Part shown: one piece after another, positions 43,057 to 56,080 of the stretch
Position numbering within the stretch: position 1 is the first letter of the stretch
Layout: each line of letters begins with the position of its first letter
Assembly: GCA_026075535.2 (NCBI GenBank)
Contig: AP026543.1
Coordinates: 3,348,001 to 3,412,000 of the forward strand
Length of the DNA stretch: 64,000 nucleotides
Source of the DNA: Tricholoma matsutake
Lineage: Eukaryota > Basidiomycota > Agaricomycetes > Agaricales > Tricholomataceae
Reading direction: 5' to 3'
Made by a program: the position numbers and the translations under genes
The notes under the pieces: model-generated
Told to the model about the DNA's origin: nothing
Seen by the model: the letters and a program-made list of their open reading frames with translations, nothing else
Databases searched by the model: none

Positions 43057-44640
43057 TCAGGATTGAACGTAGGAGCTGTAGCGAAGTCTTGGTAATTTCG
43101 ATTTTGATGCTGATTTGTAGTCACAGTGTGCCGCAAAAGTTGTTGAGGTTGGGTATCCGTGGGAGGAAGGTGTGGCAGTGGCTGCAATCCATAGGGGAGA
43201 TGTCCAAATTGTCAATGAGCGGTGCAGTGTAATTGAGCTTGAATGTTGGTGGTGGCAGAGCGGAGGAAGGGACAGCTCTGGCGGTCCCGGTTGGCTGGAC
43301 CAGTTATGTGAGGGCGAAACCTCAATCTGATGCGTGCGTTCAGATGGAACGTAAGGATAACATGTTGCGTGAGGCTGGTCTTCGACTGGCAATGAGGGTG
43401 CAAAGTCTTCCTTGTGATGGGAGTTCTCCATTGGCAGAATCCAATTGTTCATATAAGGAACTATATCTCTTGCTGCGGCTGTAGCTTAGTTATATCCTGC
43501 CGTTGTATGATAGCACTCGAAGAAATGAACTGTGTGTGCCCTGCGAATATCGTTAGCTCATCTTGCTCTAGGTCCTCGAGGCTCTTTGATATTTCACAAC
43601 ATGCCCCCAGCATCACCAATGGCGACATTGCTCTGCATTGAGTCGAGTGCATCCAGACCCTTTTCACAGAGTTTGGCTAGGATCGCCTGGGAGGATTATG
43701 TCAGAAGGAATTAATCCAGTATAAGGATAGGCGACTGACAAGCCTTGGACTTGGTTGCTCGCACACTGTAGACAGCCGCCTTTGAGAACACCATACACAC
43801 CTTCTCTAATTCAGACATCGCAGACTTGGCCAAGGGCGAGCGTGGTCTGCATGTAACTATGGCTCCAAACACAACCTGTTGCACAAGGAACATGAATAAG
43901 GCATCGCTGAAAAGCAAAACATGGAAGGCATACCCCAGCAGCAAATGCAGATCCACAGAGCCCAAAACCCCACAGATGGAGCCAGCCACACCTCAAACTG
44001 CTGGGAGACAGATCTAAGGATGGTAGACGCTGTGCGATACACAGTGAGGAATGAGGGAGCGAATTGGCTCTTAAGTGGGTTCTCCGGGTGCTCAATTATT
44101 GCCTGGGCAAAGAAGCTGCGATGGATGTACATAAGGACTGAAATGATGATGATCAAATTAGACAATCCGATATAGAAAAACTTACTAGGTTCACGCATAT
44201 GTTCAAGCACACATTGCTGCATGGACGTCCCAAAGTCATTCGCGGAACTGCGCCTCCGAGGTCAGAAACTCTCAAACCTTCTTATGAAGCTCCATAATCG
44301 TTGCATAGCTGAAAAAATTGGCCTACAAGACGCTGCATATTCATGACATAACGTCAGGCTCAGGGAAAGCGCAACCGATGTAAGCCATGGAGAAAGAGGG
44401 CAGATGGCCAGTGTTCAAGCTCTGTATAAATGAGAACATATATAATTGCTAGTTCCAGAGTAACTCACCTGGTACGAGTCTGCGATGAAAGGATCCCAGA
44501 AGATCACTCGATGTTGTTGAACCATCACCCCATCGCGCACTGTCACGATCTATAGCCAAGCCGTTGGGAAACACATCTATAGTAATATGTCTTAGAAGAC
44601 TACCATATATCTGGCGCTTCGCCATAATTTTCTCTTTTTT
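43057..44640 (-). pseudogene. Fungal-specific transcription factor (fungal_trans type) remnant
   Basis: Minus-strand pieces match the middle and C-terminal regulatory domain of basidiomycete Zn2Cys6 activators. They are HRVFWDPFIADSYQ near 44480, LNTGHLPSFSMAYIGCAFPE near 44400, MYIHRSFFAQAI near 44115, NPLKSQFAPSFLTVYRTAST (about 44080-44010), and FGAIVTCRPRSPLAKSAMSE (about 43870-43810). A tail with HNWSSQPG/Pro-Ser-Thr-rich sequence follows down to 43057. A stop after FPEPDVMS and a frame change within the SVSQQFE...FGAIV region show decay. No Zn2Cys6 cluster lies upstream: the reading ends against the 3' end of P5C dehydrogenase. Confidence 0.65.
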
Positions 44641-44864
44641 GGGTTGAAGCCATCACCGGCGCGCATGTGGCTACAGGAAGTACAGTTATGTCACGATGCG
44701 TCCGACATGCACAACCTCGAACTAGTATACAAAAACTACCAAAGCTACATAACCGCATACACATCTTCCCATTGACCCCCCCCCCCCCCCATCCCAAGAC
44801 CAAAAAAAAAGCTACCACACCCATCGACCAAGATACACACACCGCACATCGCGCCAGGCCCCAA

Positions 44865-46818
<1,954 letters not shown>

Positions 46819-46846
46819 CTGAAGGTGGGTTAGATGTCAGCCCCTT
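46819..46846 (-). other. put2: 3' remnant of P5C dehydrogenase intron 2
   Basis: Intron acceptor side, ending ACCCACCTTCAG before exon 3. Together with 58802-58848 it makes a normal approximately 75-bp intron, now separated by the 12-kb insertion. Confidence 0.8.
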
Positions 46847-46919
46847 CAGTGTATTTGGACCATTACAAATGGACCAACTAATGGTGGCTTTAAGCTGTTT
46901 GAAATGGTCCAGCTAATCT

Positions 46920-47188
46920 GGGCCCATGGATTATAACAGACCATAGTAGATAAGTGGGCTCATGTGGTAGATATAAGGTCATGGAAATAGGATGGGCTTA
47001 TGGGTGATATGAGTACTGCTATAGGCCATTTGTCATGAATGGGCCCATGGGTCAAGTCAATACTGCAGTGGACCATATGATGGATAGGCCCATGGGTCAT
47101 GTCAACACTATAGTGGAACATATGATGGATGGGCCCATGGGTTATATATATTAATACTGCAGTGGACCATATGATGAATGGGCCCATG
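46920..47188. repeat. Subterminal repeats, GGGCCCATGGGTCA type
   Basis: About four units of 45-50 bp built on GGGCCCATGGGTCA...ACTGCAGTGGACCATATGATG just inside the left inverted end. Matching GGGCCCAT words occur inside the right end (58600-58730). Confidence 0.8.
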
Positions 47189-47505
47189 TGTTACGATTTG
47201 TTATCTGGACCCGCAAGACCGGGCACTTCATTTTTCTGTTCGATCCAACTCACTTCCGATGGGAGACACCTTGACACATGGTGACTCCATGCACCCGAAT
47301 CCACTCCCACACACTGTGGTACGACAACCCCTTTACATGAGGTCTGTGATGTCGGACCCTCACGATCGACATGCTGCACCGCAGCATGTCCTTGACATCA
47401 GATGCCTCATGCGAGGCATGAGGCCTATTGTTTCTATTGTTCTTGTCTATATTTACCTGATAAGCATCTCACCTTCCGATTGGACGATAGATAGTCCTGG
47501 AAAAG

Positions 47506-47513
47506 TATATAAG
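47506..47513 (+). promoter_or_regulatory. TATA box of Gypsy E LTR
   Basis: TATATAAG within the LTR, conserved in the second LTR near 54350. It places the hairpin array inside the transcribed R/U5 part. Confidence 0.6.
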
Positions 47514-47587
47514 CTGTAGCTACACTCTGTGTATTCTCCAGCTTGACCTAATTCAAATAATGGTCTTAGACTCAACCAGAACACTTG

Positions 47588-47795
47588 ACAGCTTAGGAAG
47601 CCCCTAGCTGTGATAACTCGAACTTGACAGTTGGAAAGCCTCCGACTGTGATACACGAACCAATGGTCTACTCAGAAAGCCTCTGAGTATGGATAGCCAT
47701 ATCGACTTACGAAGCACCAAGTCCCAAACAGAACCCGATACAGTAAGAAAGCCTCTTACTGCAAGAACTGATACAGTTGGAAAGCCTCCAACTAC
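47588..47795 (+). ncRNA. Array of six hairpins with a constant AAGCC loop
   Basis: Consecutive stem-loops with different stems but the same five-base loop. They are: ACAGC+TAGG / CCTA+GCTGT (47588-47611); ACAGTTGGA / TCCGACTGT (47627-47649); TACTCAGA / TCTGAGTA (47669-47689); a weaker GACTT..G / C..AAGTC with loop AAGCA (47703-47724); CAGTAAGA / TCTTACTG (47741-47761); and AGTTGGA / TCCAACT (47774-47793). The pattern repeats in the B, C and second E LTRs. It lies downstream of the TATA box, so probably in the RNA leader. The role (packaging, Gag binding, translation control) is unknown. Confidence 0.7.
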
Positions 47796-47981
47796 AACAT
47801 ATGAAGACTAGGCTGAGTTGAGACCTATAGTCTAAACAAAAGGTCAAGCTGATCTACGAAGTCCACCTACCTAGGTGCAGACACAACGTCTTTCAGACAA
47901 AGCCCAGACAGGCCTCCAACTGGAGCATCATCATCAGGAAGAACCCCATGGTATAGATACCAGGGTCGACTAGTACGATAC

Positions 47982-48974
47982 TTGGAACCAGCACAAAAGT
48001 GGTTCTCAAGGAGAACCAGTGATGAAGAACCCCGATACCTCGACAAAGAGGATTTTAGACCCTTCGATAAAGAAGAAACCCCAGAACGAGATCCATTCTC
48101 CCTATCCAATAACAACGCCAACATGTCTACTGAACCCACTGCATCTACCAAGGAGATTAGAATCCGAACCCCCTCTGACTTCACAGGGGACCGAACGAGA
48201 ACTGCAAAGTTCTTACAAGAAGTAAAACTCTATTTGAGAGTGAACCACAGAATCTATGACACCGATGAAAAGAAAATCATCTTCGCGTTGTCATTTATGA
48301 ACGGAGGAACCGCCACGCCCTGGGCACAGACATGGGCAGAGAAGGAAGACCTAGGAACATGGTCGACCTTCGAAGTGGCGCTCAAAACGGTGTTCACACC
48401 GATTGACAAAGCTGGCAGAGCCAGGACAGACATGAAAACATTGAAGCAGGGACAGGACCTGGAGGACTACATAGCGCAGTTCCAAATCCTGTGAGAGAAG
48501 GCAGGAATCAATGACGACACCGCCCTCATCGAGCTCTTCATGGATGGGCTGAACCCAAGACTCCTCAAGAGAGTCTTTAACATGGAAACAATCCCCACCA
48601 TGTTAGAAGGGATGATCAACGCCGCCTCCAAGTATGACAGACAATGGAGAAGAGCAAGGGCCATAGCTGGGAAGGCACAAGAGGCCTTAGCAAGGAAGCT
48701 GCCCAACTCCAAATCAAAGGAAGGCCCGCTCGAGATCAACCGACTCTCCAACACAGAGAGGATCGAGCACATGAAGAAGGGATTATGCTTCGTGTGCCAC
48801 CAACCAGGACACAGAGCAACCAAACATAAGAAAGGGGAGACAAGGACCAAGGACTGGCCTTTCCCAAAGAACAAAGGCAGAGAAGCCTACTCGAAGATCC
48901 AAGCAATCATGAAAGAACTCAACGAAGAAGGAAAGGAGAAAGCTCTCGCCTTAATAGGGGACAAGGGTTTTTAA
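47982..48974 (+). pseudogene. Gypsy E gag
   Basis: Capsid/nucleocapsid polyprotein, one frame from MEPAQKWFSRRTSDEE to TAA 48972-48974 (330 codons) with one internal TGA at 48492-48494. The retrotrans_gag-like core shows RTAKFLQEVKLYLRVN and FTPIDKAGRARTDMKTLKQG; then LFMDGLNPRLLKRVFNME. The C-terminal knuckle CFVCHQPGHRATKH has His instead of the last Cys, a feature shared with Gypsy B. The TGA sits at L-(stop)-EKAGIND, where a CGA Arg would be one transition away. Confidence 0.85.
48965..48974 (+). promoter_or_regulatory. Candidate -1 frameshift site at the gag-pol junction
   Basis: In gag phase the bases read G-GGT-TTT-TAA: a canonical X-XXY-YYZ heptamer (GGGTTTT) directly before the gag stop. 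Pol is open in exactly the -1 frame. The same GGGTTTTTAA is conserved in Gypsy B (21914-21905 minus), where an ATG also overlaps the stop (TAATG), so reinitiation is the alternative. In E that ATG is AAG. Confidence 0.55.
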
Positions 48975-51900
48975 AGAGGTGGCCTGCCTCGATGTCAGGT
49001 ACCACTGAACTCTCTGTCTGCTCTGTATTACTAGCCACTTTGAAGAATCAATCTATGCATTTAGATATCAAAGTGCTAGGAGCAGGCAGAGGGAAAGCTG
49101 TCGAAACCAAAGCCCTACTTGACTCAGGAGCAGGAGGAATATTCATGAGCCACAAATTCACAAAAAGCGGTGGATTCAAACTACACCCCCTGGAAAGGAC
49201 AATCAGGGTCAAGAACGTAGATGGAACCCCAAACAAGAAAGGGGAGATCTCCCACTACACCAAAGGATTCTTAACGATCAATGGAAGATTGTTCCCGACA
49301 ACCTTCCTCATTGCAGGATTAGGGAAAGAATCAGTTATCCTGGGTCTGCCATGGCTCAGAAGAATCAACCCAGTGATCGACTGGAGAATTGGAACCTTCC
49401 AATTCCAAACAACCAACTGAACACACCCAGAATTCTCATTTGGGAAAGGGAAAACCCTCATCGGAAGGGTGCAAACGGGGAAATCCGATGACGAACCTCT
49501 GGCTTGGTGCCGGAGAACAGTCAAAGAAGAAGGGAAGCCCTTCAAAGAAATGACAAGAGAGGAGAAACGGGCATGGGCACAAAAGATGGTCGCCCAAGCA
49601 AAAGAAAAGATGGGCCTCAAGACAGAGGCAAAAGAAGAAGAGCGACTTACGTGGTGCCACCTAGCCACTAAAGAATTAGAAAAGCTCGCCCTTGAAAAGA
49701 AATGGAGGAACGAGGAACGGCTAGCAAAATGCCAGAAAATTGCCGATAAAGCAAGGCAGATGGGAGAAGCCCTTCGGACTAAGCTGGGAAAGAACACAGT
49801 ACCCACTGAAACAAGGAGAGTGACAATCGAAGAAGTGGAGGATGAAGAGATTGCAGTCATGACTCCTCAAGATGTGGAGCCCATTGGGCCACAAGATGAA
49901 GAAGACACTGGGAAGGAAAACCCAGCACCGGAAAACCACAAACCGGCAAAGGAACAAGCAACAGAACAACTGGAAGGGACACCCGAACTAAAGATCGAAG
50001 ACGATGAGCTACTAGTCGCCTACATCTGAGGAGAACCCGTCATTGGAATATTTGAACCAGCTAAGACACTGCTGACAGAGGAATATGACGAGCCAAGATA
50101 CAGATATTCTCAGATGACAAAGACAATCTCTCGGATCGTAAAGGCAAAAGGATCACCACGATATGCTTATGGACAAAATATCTGGATCAGGGCAAAAACA
50201 TCAGTCTCACAACACCTGACACACAAGAAGGAAGGAGACGCCGAACAGAAGACCCTCAACGAGCTACTCCCCGAACAGTACAGGGAGTACCGACAGATAT
50301 TTGAAAAGGAAGCATCAGAGAGATTCCCAGAATCAAGACCCTGGGATCATGTGATCGAACTGAAAACAGACTTTACGGCAAAGGATTGCAGGGTTTACCC
50401 GTTGTCACCGGCAGAACAAAAGAAACTCAACGAGTTTCTCGATGAAAGCCTGCAGAAAGGATACATCCAACCATCGAAATCGCCCATGGCGTCGCCATTC
50501 TTCTTCATTGCGAAGAAGGACTCGGACGCGCTATGACCCTGCCAGGATTACAGGTACTTGAATAACGGAACAATCAAGAACACCTACCCGCTGCCGCTGG
50601 TAGGAGACCTGTTGGACAAACTGAGAGGGGCGAAATGGTTTACAAAATTGGACATCCAATGGGGATATCACAACGTCAGAATCAAGGACAGAGATCAATG
50701 GAAGGCAGCCTTCAAGACAAATCGGGGGCTGTTTGAACCAATGGTGATGTTCTTCAGATTATGCAACTCACCGGCGACTTTCCAGGCAATGATGAACAAG
50801 ATATTCCGTGACATGATTGGAGAAGGATGGCTCGTGATTTACATGGACGACATCCTGATATTCTCCAAGGATCAGAACGAACACCAGGAAAGGACAAAGA
50901 GAGTACTGCAAAGACTGGCGGAAAACGACTTATACCTGAAGCCGGAGAAATGCAAGTTTGACGTCCACAAAGTGGAATTCTTGGGTCTGATCATCCAACC
51001 CAACAAAATTGCCATGGACAACACGAAACTGGCAGGTATACAGGATTGGCCAACCCCGACAAATGTAAAGGCAGTCAGATCTTTCCTGGGATTTGGAAAC
51101 TTCTACAGGAAGTTTATCGGACATTTTGCAGAGACAAGCAGACCGCTTAATGAGCTGACAAAGAAGGACAAAACGTTCAACTGGACAACTGAATGCAAAC
51201 AGGCCTTTCAGATGCTGAAAAGGAAATTCGCAGAAGCACCGGTACTGCTGATGCCAGACCCAACAAAGCCATTCACGATCGAATCAGATGCCTCGAAACA
51301 TGCTACAGGAGGAGTGCTGAGACAAAGGGACACGAATGGGGACTGGCACCCATGCGGATACATATCGCATGCACTAACACCAACGGAATGGAACTACGAG
51401 ATCTACGACAGGGAACTTCTGGCAATAGTACGATCGCTGGAAACTTGGAGACACTACTTGCTGGGTTCAGAACACCCGGTAGTAATCCTCTTGGATCACA
51501 AGAACCTAACGTACTTCCGGACAGCACAGAAACTGAACAGATGACAGGCAAGATGGAGCTTATTCCTATCAGAATTTGACTTGCAACTCGTCCATGTACC
51601 TGGATCTCAGATGGTACAGAGCGATGTGCTATCACGGAGAGTGGACCATATACCAGAAGAAGACAACGATAATGAAGACATCACAATGCTGCCAGAAACA
51701 GTGTTTGTGAAATTCATTGACACAGAAATGCATGATCTACTTGCAGGTAGTATCATGAAAGACGATCTGGTAAAAAGCGCAATCGAGGCACTAAAGACAA
51801 AAGGAATGCCACCGATCAAGTCGGCATTGGAAGATTGGAAAATAGAAGATGGCCTTCTATTCTTCCGAGACAGGTGCTACATCCCGGACAATGGAGATCT

Positions 51901-53155
51901 ACGGAAGAAGCTGGTGCAAAAATACCACGAAGGAGTAACCAGCGGACACCCAGGACAATGGCAGACAACGGAAATGATCAGGAGAGACTACTGGTGGCCA
52001 GGAATGATGACATACATCAAGAACTATGTCACTGGATGTGCCACATGCCAGCAAATGAAGGTCAATACCCACCTGACAACACCCCCACTGCAACTGATCA
52101 AATCCAAAGCGACAAGACCATTCGAGATGGTGACGACAGATTTCATAACTGACCTACCAGAGTCCAATGGTTATGATACACTCATGGTCGTGGTAGACCA
52201 TGGGCTTACGAAGGGGGTAAATTTTATCCCTTGCAGGAAAACTGTGGATGCACTGGGAGTGGCCACCCTCTACCTAGACAACATCTACAAATGATTTGGC
52301 CTCCTGGACAAGATCATCTCTGACAGAGACCCACGATTTGCCTCGCAGCTGTTCCAGGAGCTAGGAAGATTGCTTGGAATCAAGCTAGCGATGAGTATGG
52401 CATACCACCCCCAGACCGATGGAGAGACAGAACGGGTGAACCAAGAAGTAGAAGTGTACCTGCAGATCTTCTGCTTGAACAACCAGGAGAATTGGAAACA
52501 CCTCCTCCCGACTGCGGAATTCACGCACAACCAGAGGACACACTCAGTACAGAGGAACTCCCCATTCTACCTCATGATGGGCTATGAGCCCAAGGCGATC
52601 CCCCTCCCCTACCTAAAGACAAACATACTGGCCATAGAAAAGTGACTTGTCGCACTGCAACGGGCCCGAGACGAAGCAAAGGCAACACACGAGTTAGCCA
52701 GACAGATGATGGCAGAAAGAACGACAAGGCACTTCACCCCATTCAAAGAAGGAGACAGAGTGTGGCTAGAAGTGAAGAACCTCAGAACGACGCACCAAAC
52801 AAAGAAGCTCACACCGAAAAGAGAAGGACTGTTCTCTATCGAGAAGGTCCTGAGCCCACTCTCCTATCGACTGAAGTTACCAGAACAGTGGAAAATACAC
52901 CCGGTATTCCACGTGGCACTTCTTTCCCCATACAAAGAAACCAAGACACATGGACCGAACTTCCCAGAACCGCTGCCTGATCTGATAGAAGGCGAATTGG
53001 AATATGAAGTGGAAGCGATCATCGGACATAAGAAGAAAGGAAGGACCATGCACTTCTTAGTGAAGTGGGTCAGATACCCGACCTTGGAGAACTCATGGGA
53101 GCCCGAGGGAAACCTGAAACATGCCAAGACAATCCTAGGGGCATATAAACAGTGA
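48971..53155 (+). pseudogene. Gypsy E pol: protease, RT, RNase H, integrase, chromodomain
   Basis: One continuous frame of about 1,395 codons broken only by six TGA codons (ending at 49420, 50029, 50536, 51544, 52294 and 52645). Domains in order: aspartic protease ALLDSGAGGIF; charged linker; RT with [14 protein letters not shown] and [11 protein letters not shown]; RNase H with [36 protein letters not shown]; the H2C2 finger (HEGVTSGHPG...CATC); the integrase core with all three acidic residues (TTDFITDLPES; IISDRDPRFAS; DGETERVNQEVE); GKVL-type linker; chromodomain EYEVEAIIGHKKKGRTMHF. Catalytic residues look intact, so decay is recent. Every stop position can be reached from CGA (Arg) by one C-to-T change. 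Confidence 0.95.
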
Positions 53156-53223
53156 CGACAGCTGTAGAACCCCCAAGACCAAGACACCCACCGAACTAAC
53201 CACAGAAAACTCCCCACCTATCC

Positions 53224-53949
53224 ATGGCAGAACAGACACCCATAATACCCCCCAAACGACAATTCACCAAACAATTCTTATGAAACCCAGCAAATGCTGA
53301 AACCCTCCGCACCCACCTCGCCCATGACCCCTCGAAATACCACCTTGCAAGAATGTGTTTCTACTACCGAAGCACGATTGATCAAATGAAATGCAACCTG
53401 GAAGAAGCGATGAACGATGCTGACACCCTCGGAATTGAACAAGTGATCCAAGACATGGCTATGCCATGGTCAGACAGACAGAAGGCAGTTGAAAGAAACC
53501 CTCACACCCCCATAGATCAAAACAGACAATGACTGACCTCGCCCTCGCCTTACAACGGGCGGAAAAACAAAAACAAACCACGAACCGCCTCTGGAAACGC
53601 CTCCCCCTCTACGAGCAACCAGACAACCCAACCTTTAGAGATCATCGACCTCACGACACCCAAACCCGAACCATGGTCGACCCAGCCACCTTGGTCCCCT
53701 CCCCACATGAGGAACACCAGATGCTTCATCTGCCACCAGATCGGGCACTTCGGCCTGATCTGCCAAAAACATATCTGCAAGCACTGCAAGCAACGAGGCC
53801 CCAGACATTACAGCCCCGACTGCCCAATGAGGCAGCAGAAAGAACAAGAGGAAGAGCAGAGGCAATGGGATTTCCTTGAATCAGGGTACAATAATTTTGA
53901 CGATGACGCGATGGGAAATATGACCGGAGAACCATGTGGGAGAACCTAG
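53224..53949 (+). pseudogene. Third ORF of Gypsy E: double zinc-knuckle protein
   Basis: 242 codons in one frame after pol, from MAEQTPIIPPKRQFTKQFL to ...GNMTGEPCGRT, with two in-frame TGA codons (53281-53283 and 53530-53532). The N-terminal half has a conserved block RMCFYYRSTIDQMKCNLEEA, DTLGIEQVIQDMAMPWSDR. A Pro/Ser/Lys-rich linker follows, then two knuckles, CFICHQIGHFGLIC and CKHCKQRGPRHYSPDC, and an acidic tail. It occupies an env-like position but shows no signal peptide or membrane segment. Gypsy B carries the same ORF. It is probably a nucleic-acid-binding accessory protein; the function is not known. Confidence 0.75.
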
Positions 53950-54003
53950 GGGGGAGCAGATAGTAATTCGAAGTCAGTGACTTCGAAGATAGAAGGGAGG
54001 TGA

Positions 54004-54560
54004 TGTTACGATTTGTTATCTGGACCCACAAGACCGGGCACTTCATTTTTCTGTTCAACTCGACTCACTTCCGATGGGAGACACCTTGACGCATGGTGAC
54101 TCCATGCACCTGAATCCACTCTCACACACACTGTGGTACGACAACCCCTTTACATGAGGTCCGTGACATCGGACGCCTCATGCTAGGCATGAGGCTTATC
54201 TCTTATTGTTCTCTGATATGCTGCGCCGCAGCACTCCTTGACATCGGACGCCTCATGCGAGGCATGAGGCCTATTGTTTCTATTGTTCTTGTCTATATTT
54301 ACCTGATAAGCATCTCACCTTCCGATTGGACGATAGATAGTCCTGGAAAAGTATATAAGCTGTAGCTACACTCTGTGTATTCTCCAGCTTGACCTAATTC
54401 AAATAATGGTCTTAGACTCAACCAGAACACTTGACAGCTTAGGAAGCCCCTAGCTGTGATAACTCGAACTCGACAGTTGGAAAGCCTCCGACTGTGATAC
54501 ACGAACCAACGGTCTACTCAGAAAGCCTCTGAGTACAGATAGCCATATCGACTTAGGAAG
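54004..54560 (+). repeat. 3' LTR of Gypsy E, truncated
   Basis: Matches the 5' LTR from TGTTACGATTTG through the TATA box and the first hairpins, with an extra copy of the GCCTCATGC/GCATGAGGC palindrome segment in U3. It stops at 54560 (GACTTAGGAAG) in the fourth hairpin and is followed by sequence of the TIR element. Confidence 0.9.
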
Positions 54561-54738
54561 TGGTCACATGTATTGGTGCATGGCATCCTTCAAAGGTTAT
54601 GTTCTCTGTTGGGCATGCTGGTCAAAATATGTTGAAGTGCTAGCTCCACATCATTACATCAGAAGATAACCATACAAAAGTTCATTTGTCACCCAGTATG
54701 ATATTGTATCATGAAATAAAATTGGAAATACAAATCAT

Positions 54739-56080
54739 TCAGACTGGCACAGATGAGAAAGTCTTGGTCACTGTCGTCCACTCAGGCGATCTCATCCTCA
54801 TCCTCTCATGAACATTATCCCTCATATATTGGGCAATACATACCCGGTTCCCATTAATCTCTGAAATTCCATGTCGGATTACCTTTCCCAGCAAAGGATA
54901 ATCCAACTCCAATCCAAGGTTCCTGAGTTTCAACCGAGCTCCCTTTTCATAAACTCCGATGGTCATACCATGGGCCTTGGGAATTGTTGTCCCGATGCAT
55001 AGGGGTGATGCAATTACTGATCAAACCATATCCTGAGAAAGGTGTCATCCACAGCCATAAAACCTCTAGCACCTCCTCACCATCCTTTACCATGTCCGGA
55101 GAATCTCCCACCTTCTTCAGCACCCCCCGACCAATCTCATACAGTTCAGGATGAACAATGCTGAGCAAGGCACCCATCAGTGCGAACGATTCTGAAGTTT
55201 CTTTCAGCCATCCAAGTGTGTTCAGGTTCTCCGATCTCGCCTTCAAGGTCTTTGAAATCTCGGGCTTGAATTTAGGAGTCTAGAACAATCAGAAGATAGA
55301 ATTAAAGGCCCTGAAATATAAAAACCTTCAACTTACATTGTGTGCTTGCTGGAACCAAGCTGGCAAGAGATTGATATTGCCAGGATAAGGCTGACATTTT
55401 CCAGGAGATTTATAATATTGAGGATCCGAACACCATTTTGTGTGAGTCGGATTCAGAGTAAGGGATCCTCTGAGAGATTGATCCATCTTCAGTGCAGCCT
55501 CCCAAAGAATTCTCTACAAGCCAAGTGATAGTCGAATGAATCAGAGGGGGGTATGTATTATTATATCAACATGTTCTCACCTGTCTTTCAGGGCTCAGGA
55601 TGCCAGGCAGGAACCAAAGTAGGATCCGTTCATGCATGTCTAGGACAATGGTCGGCTGGGTAAGTAGTCTCTGTCCACCATAATGGCTTGTCACGATCAA
55701 GGAATCCTCCTTGGAGTCGTTCCGACCAGTCGGTCTCTTCGATAACATGTTTGAGTCGTATCTTTGCACATCAAGATCATTGAATTTCACTGAAATCATT
55801 TAGCCAGAAATTTCAAATTGACAAAATCTAAATATTACTTCTATTGCAATAAGCATCAGCTGCCATTGTTGCCATTTGTTCACAGTCAACTGCGAGTTGA
55901 ACTGATAGTGAAAGTGGAGGAAGTGGGCCAGGATTCTCTTGGTTATAGATTGGCCAAATTGCCTTCATCTTTGCGAGATCGGGAACATTCTGATTCTCAT
56001 GGAGCTTCCTTGAAATCACCCACCAAAATTGGGCTCAGAGGTAGTCTGAAACAGTGTCGGTCAAGAAGAAAGGCGAGTTA
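54739..56080 (-). pseudogene. TET/JBP-like 2OG-Fe(II) oxygenase 3
   Basis: Minus-strand gene inside the 12-kb TIR element. Exons read QLAVDCEQMATMAADAYC, VKFNDLDVQRYDSNMLSKRP, LTQPTIVLDMHERILLWFLP, and INLLPAWFQQAHN (about 55360). Then SFALMGALLSIVHPELYEIG, the metal HxD in ISNCITPMHRDNNSQGPWYD (about 55005), and the distal His and co-substrate Arg in VIRHGISEINGNRVCIAQYM, ending RDNVHERMRMRSPEWTTV. This is the common Agaricomycete 2OG oxygenase type linked to TET/JBP. Ligands H, D and H are all present. A frame change right after PWYD (about 54955-54965), where roughly a dozen bases seem lost, breaks the copy. The true start is unclear, since a stop lies near 56040. Confidence 0.7.

Larger units (their letters stand above)
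47189..47838 (+). repeat. 5' LTR of Gypsy E
   Basis: 650 bp, TGTTACGATTTG... to ...TCTAAACA. U3 has perfect palindromes (GCCTCATGC/GCATGAGGC at 47404-47424; CATGCTGC/GCAGCATG at 47370-47388). TATATAAG at 47506-47513 is a probable TATA box. About 75 bp downstream begins the AAGCC-loop hairpin array. Confidence 0.9.
47189..54560 (+). mobile_element. Gypsy E, near full-length chromodomain retrotransposon
   Basis: The order is 5' LTR (47189-47838), gag, pol (protease, RT, RNase H, integrase, chromodomain), a third zinc-knuckle ORF and a 3' LTR (54004 onward) truncated by about 90 bp at 54560. Same family as Gypsy B. The only coding lesions seen in gag, pol and the third ORF are in-frame TGA codons. 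It inserted into the 12-kb TIR element after that entered the P5C dehydrogenase intron. The missing LTR end prevents a target-duplication check. Confidence 0.95.

Noticed and set aside
47982..53949. TGA recoding (readthrough as an amino acid) in Gypsy E
   Set aside because: TGA is used as a normal stop in other genes here, and the Arg context with CpG decay explains the pattern more simply.
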